Assembly (NCBI RefSeq): GCF_019974155.1
Contig: NZ_AP025158.1
Location: 1,860,001 to 1,924,000, forward strand
Reading direction: 5' to 3'
Source of the DNA: Thermus thermophilus
GTDB taxonomy: Bacteria; Deinococcota; Deinococci; Deinococcales; Thermaceae
Length of the DNA: 64,000 nt
The position numbers and the translations under genes are program-made. Positions 52,051-59,833 of the stretch are shown here, one piece after another. The first letter of the stretch is position 1. Each line of letters begins with the position of its first letter. The notes under the pieces were generated by a model that was not told the origin of the DNA, searched no databases, and saw only the letters and a list, made by a program, of their open reading frames with translations.

Positions 52051-52436
52051 AGCCGCACCAGGGGCCGGAACCAGGGGATGGAAAGGAGAACCACCCCTAG
52101 GGCCAGGGCGAAGAGGAGCCTGGCCCCGGGCCTCCCCTTCCGCGCCCGGGCAAGCCCCGCGTGGGCCAGGCCCAGGGCCACGAGCCCCCCCACCCAGTGC
52201 TCCGCCGCGAAGAAGCGGGCCTCCCCCCCGGCCCGCATGGCCTCCCCGAAGGCGGCGAGGAGCCCCTGGAAATAGGGGCTCACGAAGGCCAGGACCACCC
52301 CCAGGACCACCTGCAGGGTGAGGGCGTGGGCAAAGAAGGCGCCGGGCCTGGGCTCGGGGCGGAAAAGGGCCCAGAGGCCCAGGAGGAGGACGAGCCAGCG
52401 CACCAGGTTGTGCAGGGCGAGAACCGCCTCGTACAT
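52047..52436 (-). CDS. Four-helix membrane protein, cytochrome b561-like in outline
   Basis: 129 residues, four hydrophobic segments (about 12-27, 38-56, 77-95, 106-124). Histidines at the starts of helices (ALHNLVRW, FAHALTLQ, AEHWVGG, LAHAGLAR) could ligate haem, which is why a b561-type fold is considered; this is inference. TACACT (plus-strand AGTGTA, 52443-52448) is 6 nt before the ATG: leaderless. Confidence 0.65.
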   Translation of the reverse strand: MYEAVLALHNLVRWLVLLLGLWALFRPEPRPGAFFAHALTLQVVLGVVLAFVSPYFQGLLAAFGEAMRAGGEARFFAAEHWVGGLVALGLAHAGLARARKGRPGARLLFALALGVVLLSIPWFRPLVRL

Positions 52437-52486
52437 GGGGGAAGTGTACCCCGCTCCCGGGGCGCCCAGTGTGGCATCATGCCCAT

Positions 52487-52876
52487 ATGGAAGGCGTGGT
52501 GCGCCTCGAGGTCCCCACCCCCGAGGAGGGGTTCGTGAACATCACCCGCAAGGTGGAGGCGGCCCTCTCGGGCCACACGGGTTTGGTCTACCTCTTCGTC
52601 CCCCACACCACCTGCGGCCTCACGGTCCAGGAAGGGGCCGACCCCACGGTGGCCCAGGACCTCTTAGGCCGGCTCGCCGAGCTCGCCCCTAGGCACCGCC
52701 CCCAGGACCGGCACCTGGAGGGGAACTCCCACGCCCACCTCAAGAGCCTCCTCACCGGGGTCCACCTCCTCCTCCTGGCGGAGAAGGGGCGGCTGAGGCT
52801 TGGGCGCTGGCAGCAGGTCTTCCTGGTGGAGTTTGACGGCCCCCGGGTGCGGGAGGTTTGGGTGCGCCCCCTCTAA
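52487..52876 (+). CDS. YjbQ-family protein (UPF0047)
   Basis: 129 residues. Family motifs FVNITRKVEAALS, FVPHTTCGLTVQEGADPTV and HRPQDRHLEGNSHAHLKSLLTG with several conserved His residues, and a C-terminal GRWQQVFLVEFDGPR. Members have weak thiamine-phosphate synthase activity and an uncertain main role. The ATG at 52487 is 6 nt after CATCAT (52475-52480). Its 3' end overlaps hemQ by 4 nt. Confidence 0.85.
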   Translation: MEGVVRLEVPTPEEGFVNITRKVEAALSGHTGLVYLFVPHTTCGLTVQEGADPTVAQDLLGRLAELAPRHRPQDRHLEGNSHAHLKSLLTGVHLLLLAEKGRLRLGRWQQVFLVEFDGPRVREVWVRPL

Positions 52877-53622
52877 AGCCCAAGGAAGGCCCGCAGGGCC
52901 TCCTCGTCCAGGTACTTGCCCACGAAGAAGGGGCCGAACTCCCCGTAGCGGGCGGAGACCTCGTCAAAGCGCATCTCGTAGACGATCTTCTTGAACTGGA
53001 CGGGGTCCTCGCTGAAAAGGTCCACTCCCCACTCCCAGTCGTCCAGGCCCTGGGCCCCGCTGATGACCTGCATCACCTTTCCCTGGTACTTTCTCCCCGT
53101 CTCCCCGTGGGCCTTCATGAGGCTCGCCCGCTCCTTGGCCGGAAGCATGTACCAGTTGTCCTGGCCCTGGCGCCGCTTGTTCATGGGGTAGAAGCAGACG
53201 TACCCCGACTTGGGAACCCTCGGGGTGAGGCGGGGCTTGACGTAGGGGGACTCGGGGTCTAGAGGCTTCTCCTGGCTTCCCAGCTCCACCACGGAGTAGA
53301 AGCTGTAGCTCCGCCCCAGGTACCGGGCGAAGGCGGAGCGGGAAAGGCGGGCCTCCGCCTCCAGAAGGGGGTCAAGCCCGGGGCGGAGGTTGAGGAAGAG
53401 GAGGTCGGCCTTGTGGCCCACCACCTGGTAGATGCCGTAGGAACCCTGGCCCGCCTCCTCCAGCTCCCGCCACTCCCGCACCAGGCCTTTAAGCTCCTCC
53501 CAGGCGTCCTCCCGGGCCTCCAAGGGGGCGGAGAACCAGCGGGGGAAGTCCAAGAGGCGGAAGTCGTGGAGGATGTGCCAGCCCTCGAGGGTATGGGTGG
53601 GTTCGGGAACGTGCCGCTCCAT
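52873..53622 (-). CDS. hemQ: Coproheme decarboxylase HemQ (chlorite dismutase-like)
   Basis: 249 residues of the chlorite-dismutase/HemQ superfamily, which converts coproheme to haem b in the coproporphyrin pathway. KYQGKVMQVISGAQGLDDWEWGVDLF holds the proximal His region variant for this family, and the catalytic-Tyr stretch lies around YSFYSVVELGSQEKPLDPESPYVKPRL. The distal Arg needed for true chlorite dismutases is not evident. TATAGT (plus-strand ACTATA, 53630-53635) lies 7 nt before the ATG at 53622, so I reject the start at 53631. Confidence 0.88.
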   Translation of the reverse strand: MERHVPEPTHTLEGWHILHDFRLLDFPRWFSAPLEAREDAWEELKGLVREWRELEEAGQGSYGIYQVVGHKADLLFLNLRPGLDPLLEAEARLSRSAFARYLGRSYSFYSVVELGSQEKPLDPESPYVKPRLTPRVPKSGYVCFYPMNKRRQGQDNWYMLPAKERASLMKAHGETGRKYQGKVMQVISGAQGLDDWEWGVDLFSEDPVQFKKIVYEMRFDEVSARYGEFGPFFVGKYLDEEALRAFLGL

Positions 53623-53629
53623 CCTCCCC

Positions 53630-53648
53630 ACTATAGCTCCGGTATACT
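53630..53648. promoter_or_regulatory. Divergent leaderless promoters for hemQ and mscS
   Basis: Minus TATAGT (plus ACTATA, 53630-53635), 7 nt to hemQ. Plus TATACT (53643-53648), 6 nt to mscS. The two -10 boxes are 7 bp apart. Confidence 0.75.
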
Positions 53649-53654
53649 TGGCCC

Positions 53655-54722
53655 ATGCTGGCCGCGTTGCACATCGCCCTCACCCTGGTGGCGGTGGTCC
53701 TTTTGGGAAGGCTCGGCGCGAGGCTTTTGGGGAGGCTCGCCGCCCTCACCCCGAGCACCCGGGACGACGCCTTCTTCCGCCTCCTGGGCTACGCCTGGTG
53801 GGGGATGGTGGCCGTGGCCGGGGCAAGCTACCTGAGCCACGCCCTAAGCCTTCCCTACGAGCCCTTGGCCACCTGGGGGCGGAGCCTGGTGGCCTGGCTC
53901 GGGGGGAAGGGGGTGGCCGGCGGGGCCGTCCTCCTCGCCACCTGGACGGCCTACCGCCTGGTGCCCCTCCTCCTCCAAAGCCTCCCCTTGCCGGAAACGG
54001 AGGGAGAACTCACCCGGCAGGCGGTGCGGGCCAAGACCCTGAGGAACGTCTCCGAGTCGGCCCTGAAGGTCGCGGTGGTCACCGTGGGCGGCCTCTTCTT
54101 CCTCTCCAACCTCGGCCTCAACGTCACCGCCCTCCTCGCCGGGGCCGGGGTGGCGGGGCTTGCCTTAAGCTTCGCCGCTCAGAACCTCATCCGCGACTTC
54201 ATCAACGGCTTTTTCATCCTCCTGGAGGACCAGTACGGCGTGGGGGACATCGTGAAGGTGGGGGACCTCGCCGGCGTGGTGGAGAAGTTCAACCTGCGCC
54301 TCACCGTTCTCCGCGACCTCGAGGGCAAGGCCCACTTCATCCCCAACTCCCAGATCCAGCAGGTCACCGTCTTCACCCAGGAGTGGAGCCGGGCGGTGGT
54401 GGACGTGGGGGTGGCCTACAAGGAGGACGTGGACCGCGTCCTCGCCATCTTCCGGGACGAGGCGGAGCGCTTCTTCCAGGACCCGGAGTGGCAGGACAAG
54501 TTCACGAACCCCCCAGAGGTCCTCGGCGTCCAGGACCTGGCCGACTCCGCCGTGGTCATCCGCACCCTCTTCAGCACCAAACCCGCCCAGCAGTGGGCCG
54601 TGGCCCGGGAGTTCCGCCGGCGGATCAAGAAGCGGCTGGACCAGGAGGGCGTGGAGATCCCCTTCCCCCACCGGACCCTCTACTTCGGGGAGCCCCTGCG
54701 GGTGGTTAAGGAAACGCCATGA
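53655..54722 (+). CDS. MscS-family mechanosensitive channel
   Basis: 355 residues. Three to four N-terminal membrane segments, then the pore-lining and beta domain: LAGAGVAGLALSFAAQNLIRDFINGFFILLEDQYGVGDIV (about 155-195), the Gly/Ala-packed TM3 and its continuation typical of MscS. C-terminal cytosolic vestibule with FSTKPAQQWAVAREFRRRIKKRLDQEGVEIPFPHRTLYF. Releases solutes on hypo-osmotic shock. Stop overlaps the start of the coiled-coil gene (ATGA). Confidence 0.9.
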   Translation: MLAALHIALTLVAVVLLGRLGARLLGRLAALTPSTRDDAFFRLLGYAWWGMVAVAGASYLSHALSLPYEPLATWGRSLVAWLGGKGVAGGAVLLATWTAYRLVPLLLQSLPLPETEGELTRQAVRAKTLRNVSESALKVAVVTVGGLFFLSNLGLNVTALLAGAGVAGLALSFAAQNLIRDFINGFFILLEDQYGVGDIVKVGDLAGVVEKFNLRLTVLRDLEGKAHFIPNSQIQQVTVFTQEWSRAVVDVGVAYKEDVDRVLAIFRDEAERFFQDPEWQDKFTNPPEVLGVQDLADSAVVIRTLFSTKPAQQWAVAREFRRRIKKRLDQEGVEIPFPHRTLYFGEPLRVVKETP

Positions 54723-56935
54723 GGGAAAGCCCTTACCGGATCCTGGAGGAAACCCTCAGGCCCCACCTGGGGGCCCGGGCCCAAGTGGTGTTGGAGGAGG
54801 GGCTCAAGCGGCTGGGCAAGCGGCCGGAGGAGCTGAGCGAGAAAGACGCCGAGACCCTCCTCAAGGGCCTGGTCTTCCGGGAGCTCCAGGCCCGCCTCCC
54901 CGCCGCCCAGGCCCGGCGGGCGGTGGAGGAGGCCCTGGCCCGCCTCGCCCCGGCCCCGGAAGGGGGCCTGGAGGCCCTGGAGCGGGGCCTGGCCCGCTTC
55001 GGCCTCTACGTGGACTGGCCCGAGGTGGGAAGGCTACGGGCCCTGGTGAACCGCCTGCGCCGGGAGCCCGACCCCAGGCTCCTCCAGGAGGGGCTCGCCC
55101 TCCTGGACCACCTGGAGGAGAAGCTGGAGGAGGCCCTCCTGCGCCAGGCCCAGGACCTCGCCCACCTGGAGGAGGCCCTGGAGCGGGTCCGTCCCCTGGG
55201 CGGCCCCAAGGTGCGGCGGCTGGAAAGCCTCATCCAGATCGTCCGCGAGGCCCACCGGGAGGGGACCTTGGCCCAGGGGGAGGTGGAGCGGGCCAGGGCC
55301 CTTGCCCTGGAGCTCCGCAAGTACCTGGCCTCCAGCGCCGTCCAGCCCGCCACCCTCCCCGAGATGGTCTTTGAAACCCAGGAAGAGGACGTGCTCGTCA
55401 CCGTGGAGGAGGCCCCGGCCCTCGAGGAGGAGCTGGTCATAGACCTGGAAAGCCTCGCCGAACCCCAAGCCCAGGAGATCCGGGCCCTGGAGGTGGCGGA
55501 GGAGAAGCGGCGCCTGGAGGAGCTCGTCCTCCGTTACGCCCCCTTTTTGGACCACCCCCGGGCGGCCGCCTTGCGGGCGGAGGTGGAGGCCCTCCTGGAG
55601 ACGGAGCAGCCCGCCCAGGAGAAGCTCAAGGAGCTGGAAGCGGCCCTGAAGGAGGCGGAGGCGGAGGCCAAGGCCGCAAGGCGGGCGCGCCTCATCCAGC
55701 TGGAGGAGGCCCTCCGCCGCCTTCCCCTTCCCCAGGAGGCCAAGGCCCCCCTGGAGGAGGCCCTCCGCCTGGCCGAGGAGACCCTGAGGGAAGGGGGGCT
55801 TCCCGACCTCGCCGCTTTGGAGGCGGAGCTTTCGGCCCTGGAGGAGGAGGCAAGGCGCCTTAAGGAGGAGAAGGCGCGGCTCTTAGAGGAGCTTTCCGCC
55901 CTCGGCGAGGCGGCGAAGCCCCTCGCCGAGGAGCTTGCCCGCCTCGAGGGGGAGGCCCTCGCCCAGGCCCTGCCCGGGATCCGGGCCCGTTACGCCGAGC
56001 TCCTGAAGGGCGCGGGGGAGGAGGCGCGGCGGGCGCGGCTAGAGGAGAGGAGGGCGGCCCTTAAGGCCCTCAAGGAGGAGGCGGAGGCCCTGGGGCTCGG
56101 CGAGGAGGTGGCCGAGGCGGAAAAGGCCCTGGCCCGGGGGGAGCTTCCCGACCTGGAGGCCCTGAGGCGCCGCCTGGAAGAGGGCCGGGCCCTCCGGCGG
56201 AGGCTCGCCCTGGAGGAGCTCGCCCGGCTCCAGGTCCTGGCGGAGCGCTTCCGCCCCCTGGGGGGCGAGGCGGTCCTCAAGGCCATAGAGGCGGAGCGCC
56301 AAAAGCCCCTCCCCGACCCCGCCCCCATCGCCCGGGCCCTCCAGGCCCTGAAGCGCCGCCTCGAGGCCAAGCGCCAGGAGCTCGGCACCCGCCTCGCCGC
56401 CTTTTTCCGCCGCTACGCCCCCCTGGAGGGGCTCAAAAGCGACACCCAGCGCCGCATCCGCCCCTTGGTGGAGTTCCTCCGCCCCGCCCAGAAGGCCCTG
56501 GAACGGCTGGGCCCCCGTGGGGTCCTGGAGGTGGAACGCGCCCTGGCCCAGGCGGAGGAGGCCCTCAAAGAGTTGGAGAAGGAGAAGGAGGCCGCGGACC
56601 GCCTCCTCAAGGAGCTGGGCCAGGAGGATCTGGAGGCCCTCCTAAGCGCCTTGGAAGCCCCGGGGGGCGGAAGGCCGGACCTCTCCCCCCTCCGCCTCCC
56701 CGGGGTAAAGGCCCTGGGGCTTCTGGACGACCCCCTCCCCCTCCCCCGGCCCCAGCTCAAGGCCCTCCACCAGGCCCTCAAGGCCCTGGAAGCCGCCACG
56801 GGAGAGGCCTTGGGCCCTGCTCTCGTCCGCCTGGGCGGGGGCTATCTGGTCCTCGCCCCCTGGAGGGGGTACGAGGCCGTGGCCCTGGTGGAACCCGAGG
56901 CCTTGGACCCCTTCTTGAAGGCCCTCTCCGGGTAG
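54719..56935 (+). CDS. Large coiled-coil protein coupled to mscS
   Basis: 738 residues, almost entirely charged helix (Glu, Leu, Ala, Arg) with heptad-like patterns from about 30 to 650, no signal peptide and no membrane segment. A short acidic-hydrophobic break lies near 220-245 (TLPEMVFETQEEDVLVTVEEAPALEEELVIDLE). The last ~70 residues (GEALGPALVRLGGGYLVLAPWRGYEAVALVEPEALDPFL) look like a small globular beta domain. No family recognised. The ATGA overlap with mscS suggests the two act together, perhaps tethering or sensing at the membrane. Confidence 0.7.
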   Translation: MRESPYRILEETLRPHLGARAQVVLEEGLKRLGKRPEELSEKDAETLLKGLVFRELQARLPAAQARRAVEEALARLAPAPEGGLEALERGLARFGLYVDWPEVGRLRALVNRLRREPDPRLLQEGLALLDHLEEKLEEALLRQAQDLAHLEEALERVRPLGGPKVRRLESLIQIVREAHREGTLAQGEVERARALALELRKYLASSAVQPATLPEMVFETQEEDVLVTVEEAPALEEELVIDLESLAEPQAQEIRALEVAEEKRRLEELVLRYAPFLDHPRAAALRAEVEALLETEQPAQEKLKELEAALKEAEAEAKAARRARLIQLEEALRRLPLPQEAKAPLEEALRLAEETLREGGLPDLAALEAELSALEEEARRLKEEKARLLEELSALGEAAKPLAEELARLEGEALAQALPGIRARYAELLKGAGEEARRARLEERRAALKALKEEAEALGLGEEVAEAEKALARGELPDLEALRRRLEEGRALRRRLALEELARLQVLAERFRPLGGEAVLKAIEAERQKPLPDPAPIARALQALKRRLEAKRQELGTRLAAFFRRYAPLEGLKSDTQRRIRPLVEFLRPAQKALERLGPRGVLEVERALAQAEEALKELEKEKEAADRLLKELGQEDLEALLSALEAPGGGRPDLSPLRLPGVKALGLLDDPLPLPRPQLKALHQALKALEAATGEALGPALVRLGGGYLVLAPWRGYEAVALVEPEALDPFLKALSG

Positions 56936-56954
56936 GGGTGCTACACTAAAAGTA

Positions 56955-59138
56955 GTGGTCGGCGCGGATCTCGGCCTCTGGAACCGCCTGGAACCCGCCC
57001 TGGCCTACCTCGCCCCCGAGGAACGGGCCAAGGTGCGGGAGGCCTACCGCTTCGCCGAGGAAGCCCACCGGGGGCAGCTACGGCGAAGCGGGGAGCCCTA
57101 CATCACCCACCCCGTGGCCGTGGCCGAGATCCTGGCCGGCCTGCAGATGGACGCCGACACGGTGGCCGCGGGCCTCCTCCACGACACCGTGGAGGACTGC
57201 GGGGTAGCGCCCGAGGAGCTGGAGCGCCGCTTCGGCCCCACGGTGCGCCGCATCGTGGAGGGGGAGACCAAGGTCAGCAAGCTCTACAAGCTGGCGAACC
57301 TCGAGGGGGAGGAGAGGCGGGCGGAGGACCTCCGCCAGATGTTCATCGCCATGGCGGAGGACGTGCGCATCATCATCGTCAAGCTGGCGGACCGCCTGCA
57401 CAACCTCCGCACCCTGGAGCACATGCCCCCCGAGAAGCAGAAGCGGATCGCCCAGGAAACCCTGGAGATCTACGCCCCCCTCGCCCACCGCCTGGGGATG
57501 GGCCAGCTCAAGTGGGAGCTGGAGGACCTCTCCTTCCGCTACCTCCACCCCGAGGCCTTCGCCAGCCTGTCCGCCCGGATCCAGGCCACCCAGGAGGCCA
57601 GGGAGCGCCTCATCCAGAAGGCCATCCACCTCCTCCAGGAAACCCTGGCCCGGGACGAGCTCCTCCAGAGCCAGCTCCAGGGCTTTGAGGTGACCGGGCG
57701 CCCCAAGCACCTCTACTCCATCTGGAAGAAGATGGAACGGGAGGGGAAAACCCTGGAGCAGATCTACGATCTCCTGGCGGTCCGGGTCATCCTTGACCCC
57801 AAGCCCGCGCCCACCCGGGAAAGCCAGGCCCTGAGGGAGAAGCAGGTCTGCTACCACGTCCTCGGTCTGGTCCACGCCCTCTGGCAGCCCATCCCCGGCC
57901 GGGTCAAGGACTACATCGCCGTGCCCAAGCCCAACGGCTACCAGAGCCTCCACACCACGGTGATCGCCCTCGAGGGCCTACCCCTGGAGGTGCAGATCCG
58001 CACCCGGGAGATGCACCGCGTGGCCGAGTACGGCATCGCCGCCCACTGGCTCTACAAGGAGGGGCTCACCGACCCCGAGGAGGTCAAGCGGCGGGTCTCC
58101 TGGCTGAAGAGCATCCAGGAGTGGCAGAAGGAGTTCTCCAGCTCCCGGGAGTTCGTGGAGGCGGTGACCAAGGACCTCCTCGGCGGCCGGGTCTTCGTCT
58201 TCACCCCCAAGGGCCGCATCATCAACCTGCCCAAGGGGGCAACCCCCGTGGACTTCGCCTACCACATCCACACCGAGGTGGGCCACCACATGGTGGGGGC
58301 CAAGGTCAACGGCCGCATCGTCCCCCTCTCCTACGAGCTCCAAAACGGGGAGATCGTGGAGATCCTCACCAGCAAGAACGCCCACCCCTCCAAGGGCTGG
58401 CTGGAGTTCGCCAAGACCCGCAGCGCCAAGAGCAAGATCCGCCAGTACTTCCGCGCCCAGGAGCGCCAGGAGACCCTGGAAAGGGGCCAGCACCTCCTGG
58501 AGCGGTACCTCAAGCGCCGTGGCCTGCCCAAGCCCACGGACAGCCAGCTGGAGGAGGCGGCCAAACGCCTTTCCCTCCCCCCTTCCCCGGAGGAGCTCTA
58601 CCTGGCCCTGGCCCTGAACCGCCTCACCCCCCGGCAGGTGGCGGAAAAGCTCTACCCCAAGGCCCTCCTCAAGCCGGAGAAGCCCAAGCCCCAGGTCCGC
58701 AACGAGTGGGGCATCCGGCTGGAGCAGGACCTGCAGGCCCCCATCCGCCTCGCCTCCTGCTGCGAGCCCATGAAGGGCGACCCCATCCTCGGGTTCGTGA
58801 CCCGGGGCCGCGGGGTCACGGTCCACCGGGCCGACTGCCCCAACCTCCGCCGCCTCCTCCAGGGGCCGGAGGCGGACCGGGTGATCGGGGCCTACTGGGA
58901 AGGGGTGGGGGGGAAGGTGGTGGTCCTCGAGGTCCTGGCCCAAGACCGGGCCGGCCTCCTCCGGGACGTGATGCAGGTGGTGGCCGAGGCGGGCAAGAGC
59001 GCCCTCGGCTCCGAAACCCGGGTTTTGGGCCCCCTGGCCCGGATCCGGCTCCGCCTGGCGGTCCAGGACGGGGAGGAGGAGCGGATTCTCCAGGCGGTGC
59101 AGAAGGTGTCCGGGGTCAAAGAGGCACGCTGGGCCTGA
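56955..59138 (+). CDS. relA: Bifunctional (p)ppGpp synthetase/hydrolase
   Basis: 727 residues, RelA/SpoT long form. HD hydrolase domain (HPVAVAEILAGLQMDADTVAAGLLHDTVED, about 52-81, and VKLADRLHNLRTL), synthetase domain (about 240-360; KDYIAVPKPNGYQSLHTTVI), TGS domain (RVFVFTPKGRIINLPKGATPVDFAYHIHTEVGHH), zinc-finger/CC region with CCEPMKGD, and C-terminal ACT domain. The HD metal residues are present, so both activities are expected. GTG at 56955 lies 7 nt after TACACT (56942-56947): a leaderless GTG message for the stringent-response enzyme. Confidence 0.95.
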   Translation: MVGADLGLWNRLEPALAYLAPEERAKVREAYRFAEEAHRGQLRRSGEPYITHPVAVAEILAGLQMDADTVAAGLLHDTVEDCGVAPEELERRFGPTVRRIVEGETKVSKLYKLANLEGEERRAEDLRQMFIAMAEDVRIIIVKLADRLHNLRTLEHMPPEKQKRIAQETLEIYAPLAHRLGMGQLKWELEDLSFRYLHPEAFASLSARIQATQEARERLIQKAIHLLQETLARDELLQSQLQGFEVTGRPKHLYSIWKKMEREGKTLEQIYDLLAVRVILDPKPAPTRESQALREKQVCYHVLGLVHALWQPIPGRVKDYIAVPKPNGYQSLHTTVIALEGLPLEVQIRTREMHRVAEYGIAAHWLYKEGLTDPEEVKRRVSWLKSIQEWQKEFSSSREFVEAVTKDLLGGRVFVFTPKGRIINLPKGATPVDFAYHIHTEVGHHMVGAKVNGRIVPLSYELQNGEIVEILTSKNAHPSKGWLEFAKTRSAKSKIRQYFRAQERQETLERGQHLLERYLKRRGLPKPTDSQLEEAAKRLSLPPSPEELYLALALNRLTPRQVAEKLYPKALLKPEKPKPQVRNEWGIRLEQDLQAPIRLASCCEPMKGDPILGFVTRGRGVTVHRADCPNLRRLLQGPEADRVIGAYWEGVGGKVVVLEVLAQDRAGLLRDVMQVVAEAGKSALGSETRVLGPLARIRLRLAVQDGEEERILQAVQKVSGVKEARWA

Positions 59139-59267
59139 GGCCACCCCATGCTGGCTTGCGGCCCCGGTAAAGGGTCCTCAAGGGGCTTCCTCGGGCTAGC
59201 CGAGCGGAGACACCGCCCTGGCGGAAAGGCCTCCTCACGGGCCCAACGCCCTGAGGGCGCGAGCCCC

Positions 59268-59329
59268 TTGCGCGCGAGGGAAAAAAGGGTTAGGGTAAAG
59301 GCGTACCCCACCCCACCTGGGGTGGGATA
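59268..59329 (+). promoter_or_regulatory. copZ promoter with CsoR operator
   Basis: TTGCGC (59268-59273), 17 bp, TAGGGT (59291-59296). The operator TAC-CCCACCCCA-CC-TGGGGTGGG-ATA (59304-59329) is a perfect 9-bp inverted repeat with T/A flanks, of the G/C-tract type bound by CsoR, covering the expected start point. GGAGGTGGAAGG precedes the copZ ATG. The rest of 59139-59267 holds short GC hairpins (for example CGCCC-TGA-GGGCG) and a half copy of the CCCCATGC palindrome, but no gene that I can support. Confidence 0.8.
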
Positions 59330-59341
59330 GGAGGTGGAAGG

Positions 59342-59542
59342 ATGCTGAAGCTCAAGGTGGAAGGCATGACCTGCAACCACTGCGTGATGGCGGTGACCAA
59401 GGCCCTTAAGAAGGTCCCCGGCGTGGAGAAGGTAGAGGTCTCCCTAGAAAAGGGGGAGGCCCTGGTGGAGGGAACAGCCGACCCCAAGGCCCTCGTCCAG
59501 GCGGTGGAAGAGGAGGGGTACAGGGCCCAGGTCCTGGCCTAG
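59342..59542 (+). CDS. copZ: Copper chaperone CopZ
   Basis: 66-residue HMA (ferredoxin-like) domain with the Cu(I) motif GMTCNHC (Cys11, Cys14). Hands Cu(I) to the CopA ATPase and possibly to CsoR. First gene of the copper operon, 2 nt before csoR. Confidence 0.95.
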   Translation: MLKLKVEGMTCNHCVMAVTKALKKVPGVEKVEVSLEKGEALVEGTADPKALVQAVEEEGYRAQVLA

Positions 59543-59544
59543 CC

Positions 59545-59829
59545 ATGCCCCATGCCCATCTGCACCTGGACCCCAAGGTGAGGGAGGAGGCGAGGAGGCG
59601 CCTCCTCTCCGCCAAGGGGCACCTGGAAGGCATCCTCCGCATGCTGGAGGACGAGAAGGTCTACTGCGTGGACGTCCTCAAACAGCTCAAGGCGGTGGAG
59701 GGGGCTCTGGACCGCGTGGGGGAGATGGTCTTAAGGGCCCACCTCAGGGACCACGTGGCCACCGCCCACGAGCGGGGGGACGTGGAGGAGATCGTAGAGG
59801 AGCTGATGGAGGCCCTCAAGTACCGGTGA
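59545..59829 (+). CDS. csoR: Copper-sensing repressor CsoR
   Basis: 94-residue helical DUF156 repressor that leaves its operator when Cu(I) binds. Metal ligands read Cys41, His66, His70: the Cys-His-His variant known from Thermus, rather than the usual Cys-His-Cys. Basic N-terminal helix [21 protein letters not shown] contacts DNA. Autoregulates copZ-csoR-copA through the palindrome upstream. Confidence 0.95.
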   Translation: MPHAHLHLDPKVREEARRRLLSAKGHLEGILRMLEDEKVYCVDVLKQLKAVEGALDRVGEMVLRAHLRDHVATAHERGDVEEIVEELMEALKYR

Positions 59830-59833
59830 AGCC

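Noticed and set aside
52873-53622. True chlorite dismutase
   Set aside because: Fold family fits, but the distal Arg signature is not evident and the organism type suggests coproheme decarboxylase (HemQ) instead.
59139-59267. Structured non-coding RNA between relA and copZ
   Set aside because: Some GC hairpins are visible but no family signature; RNase P, tmRNA and SRP motifs were looked for and not found.
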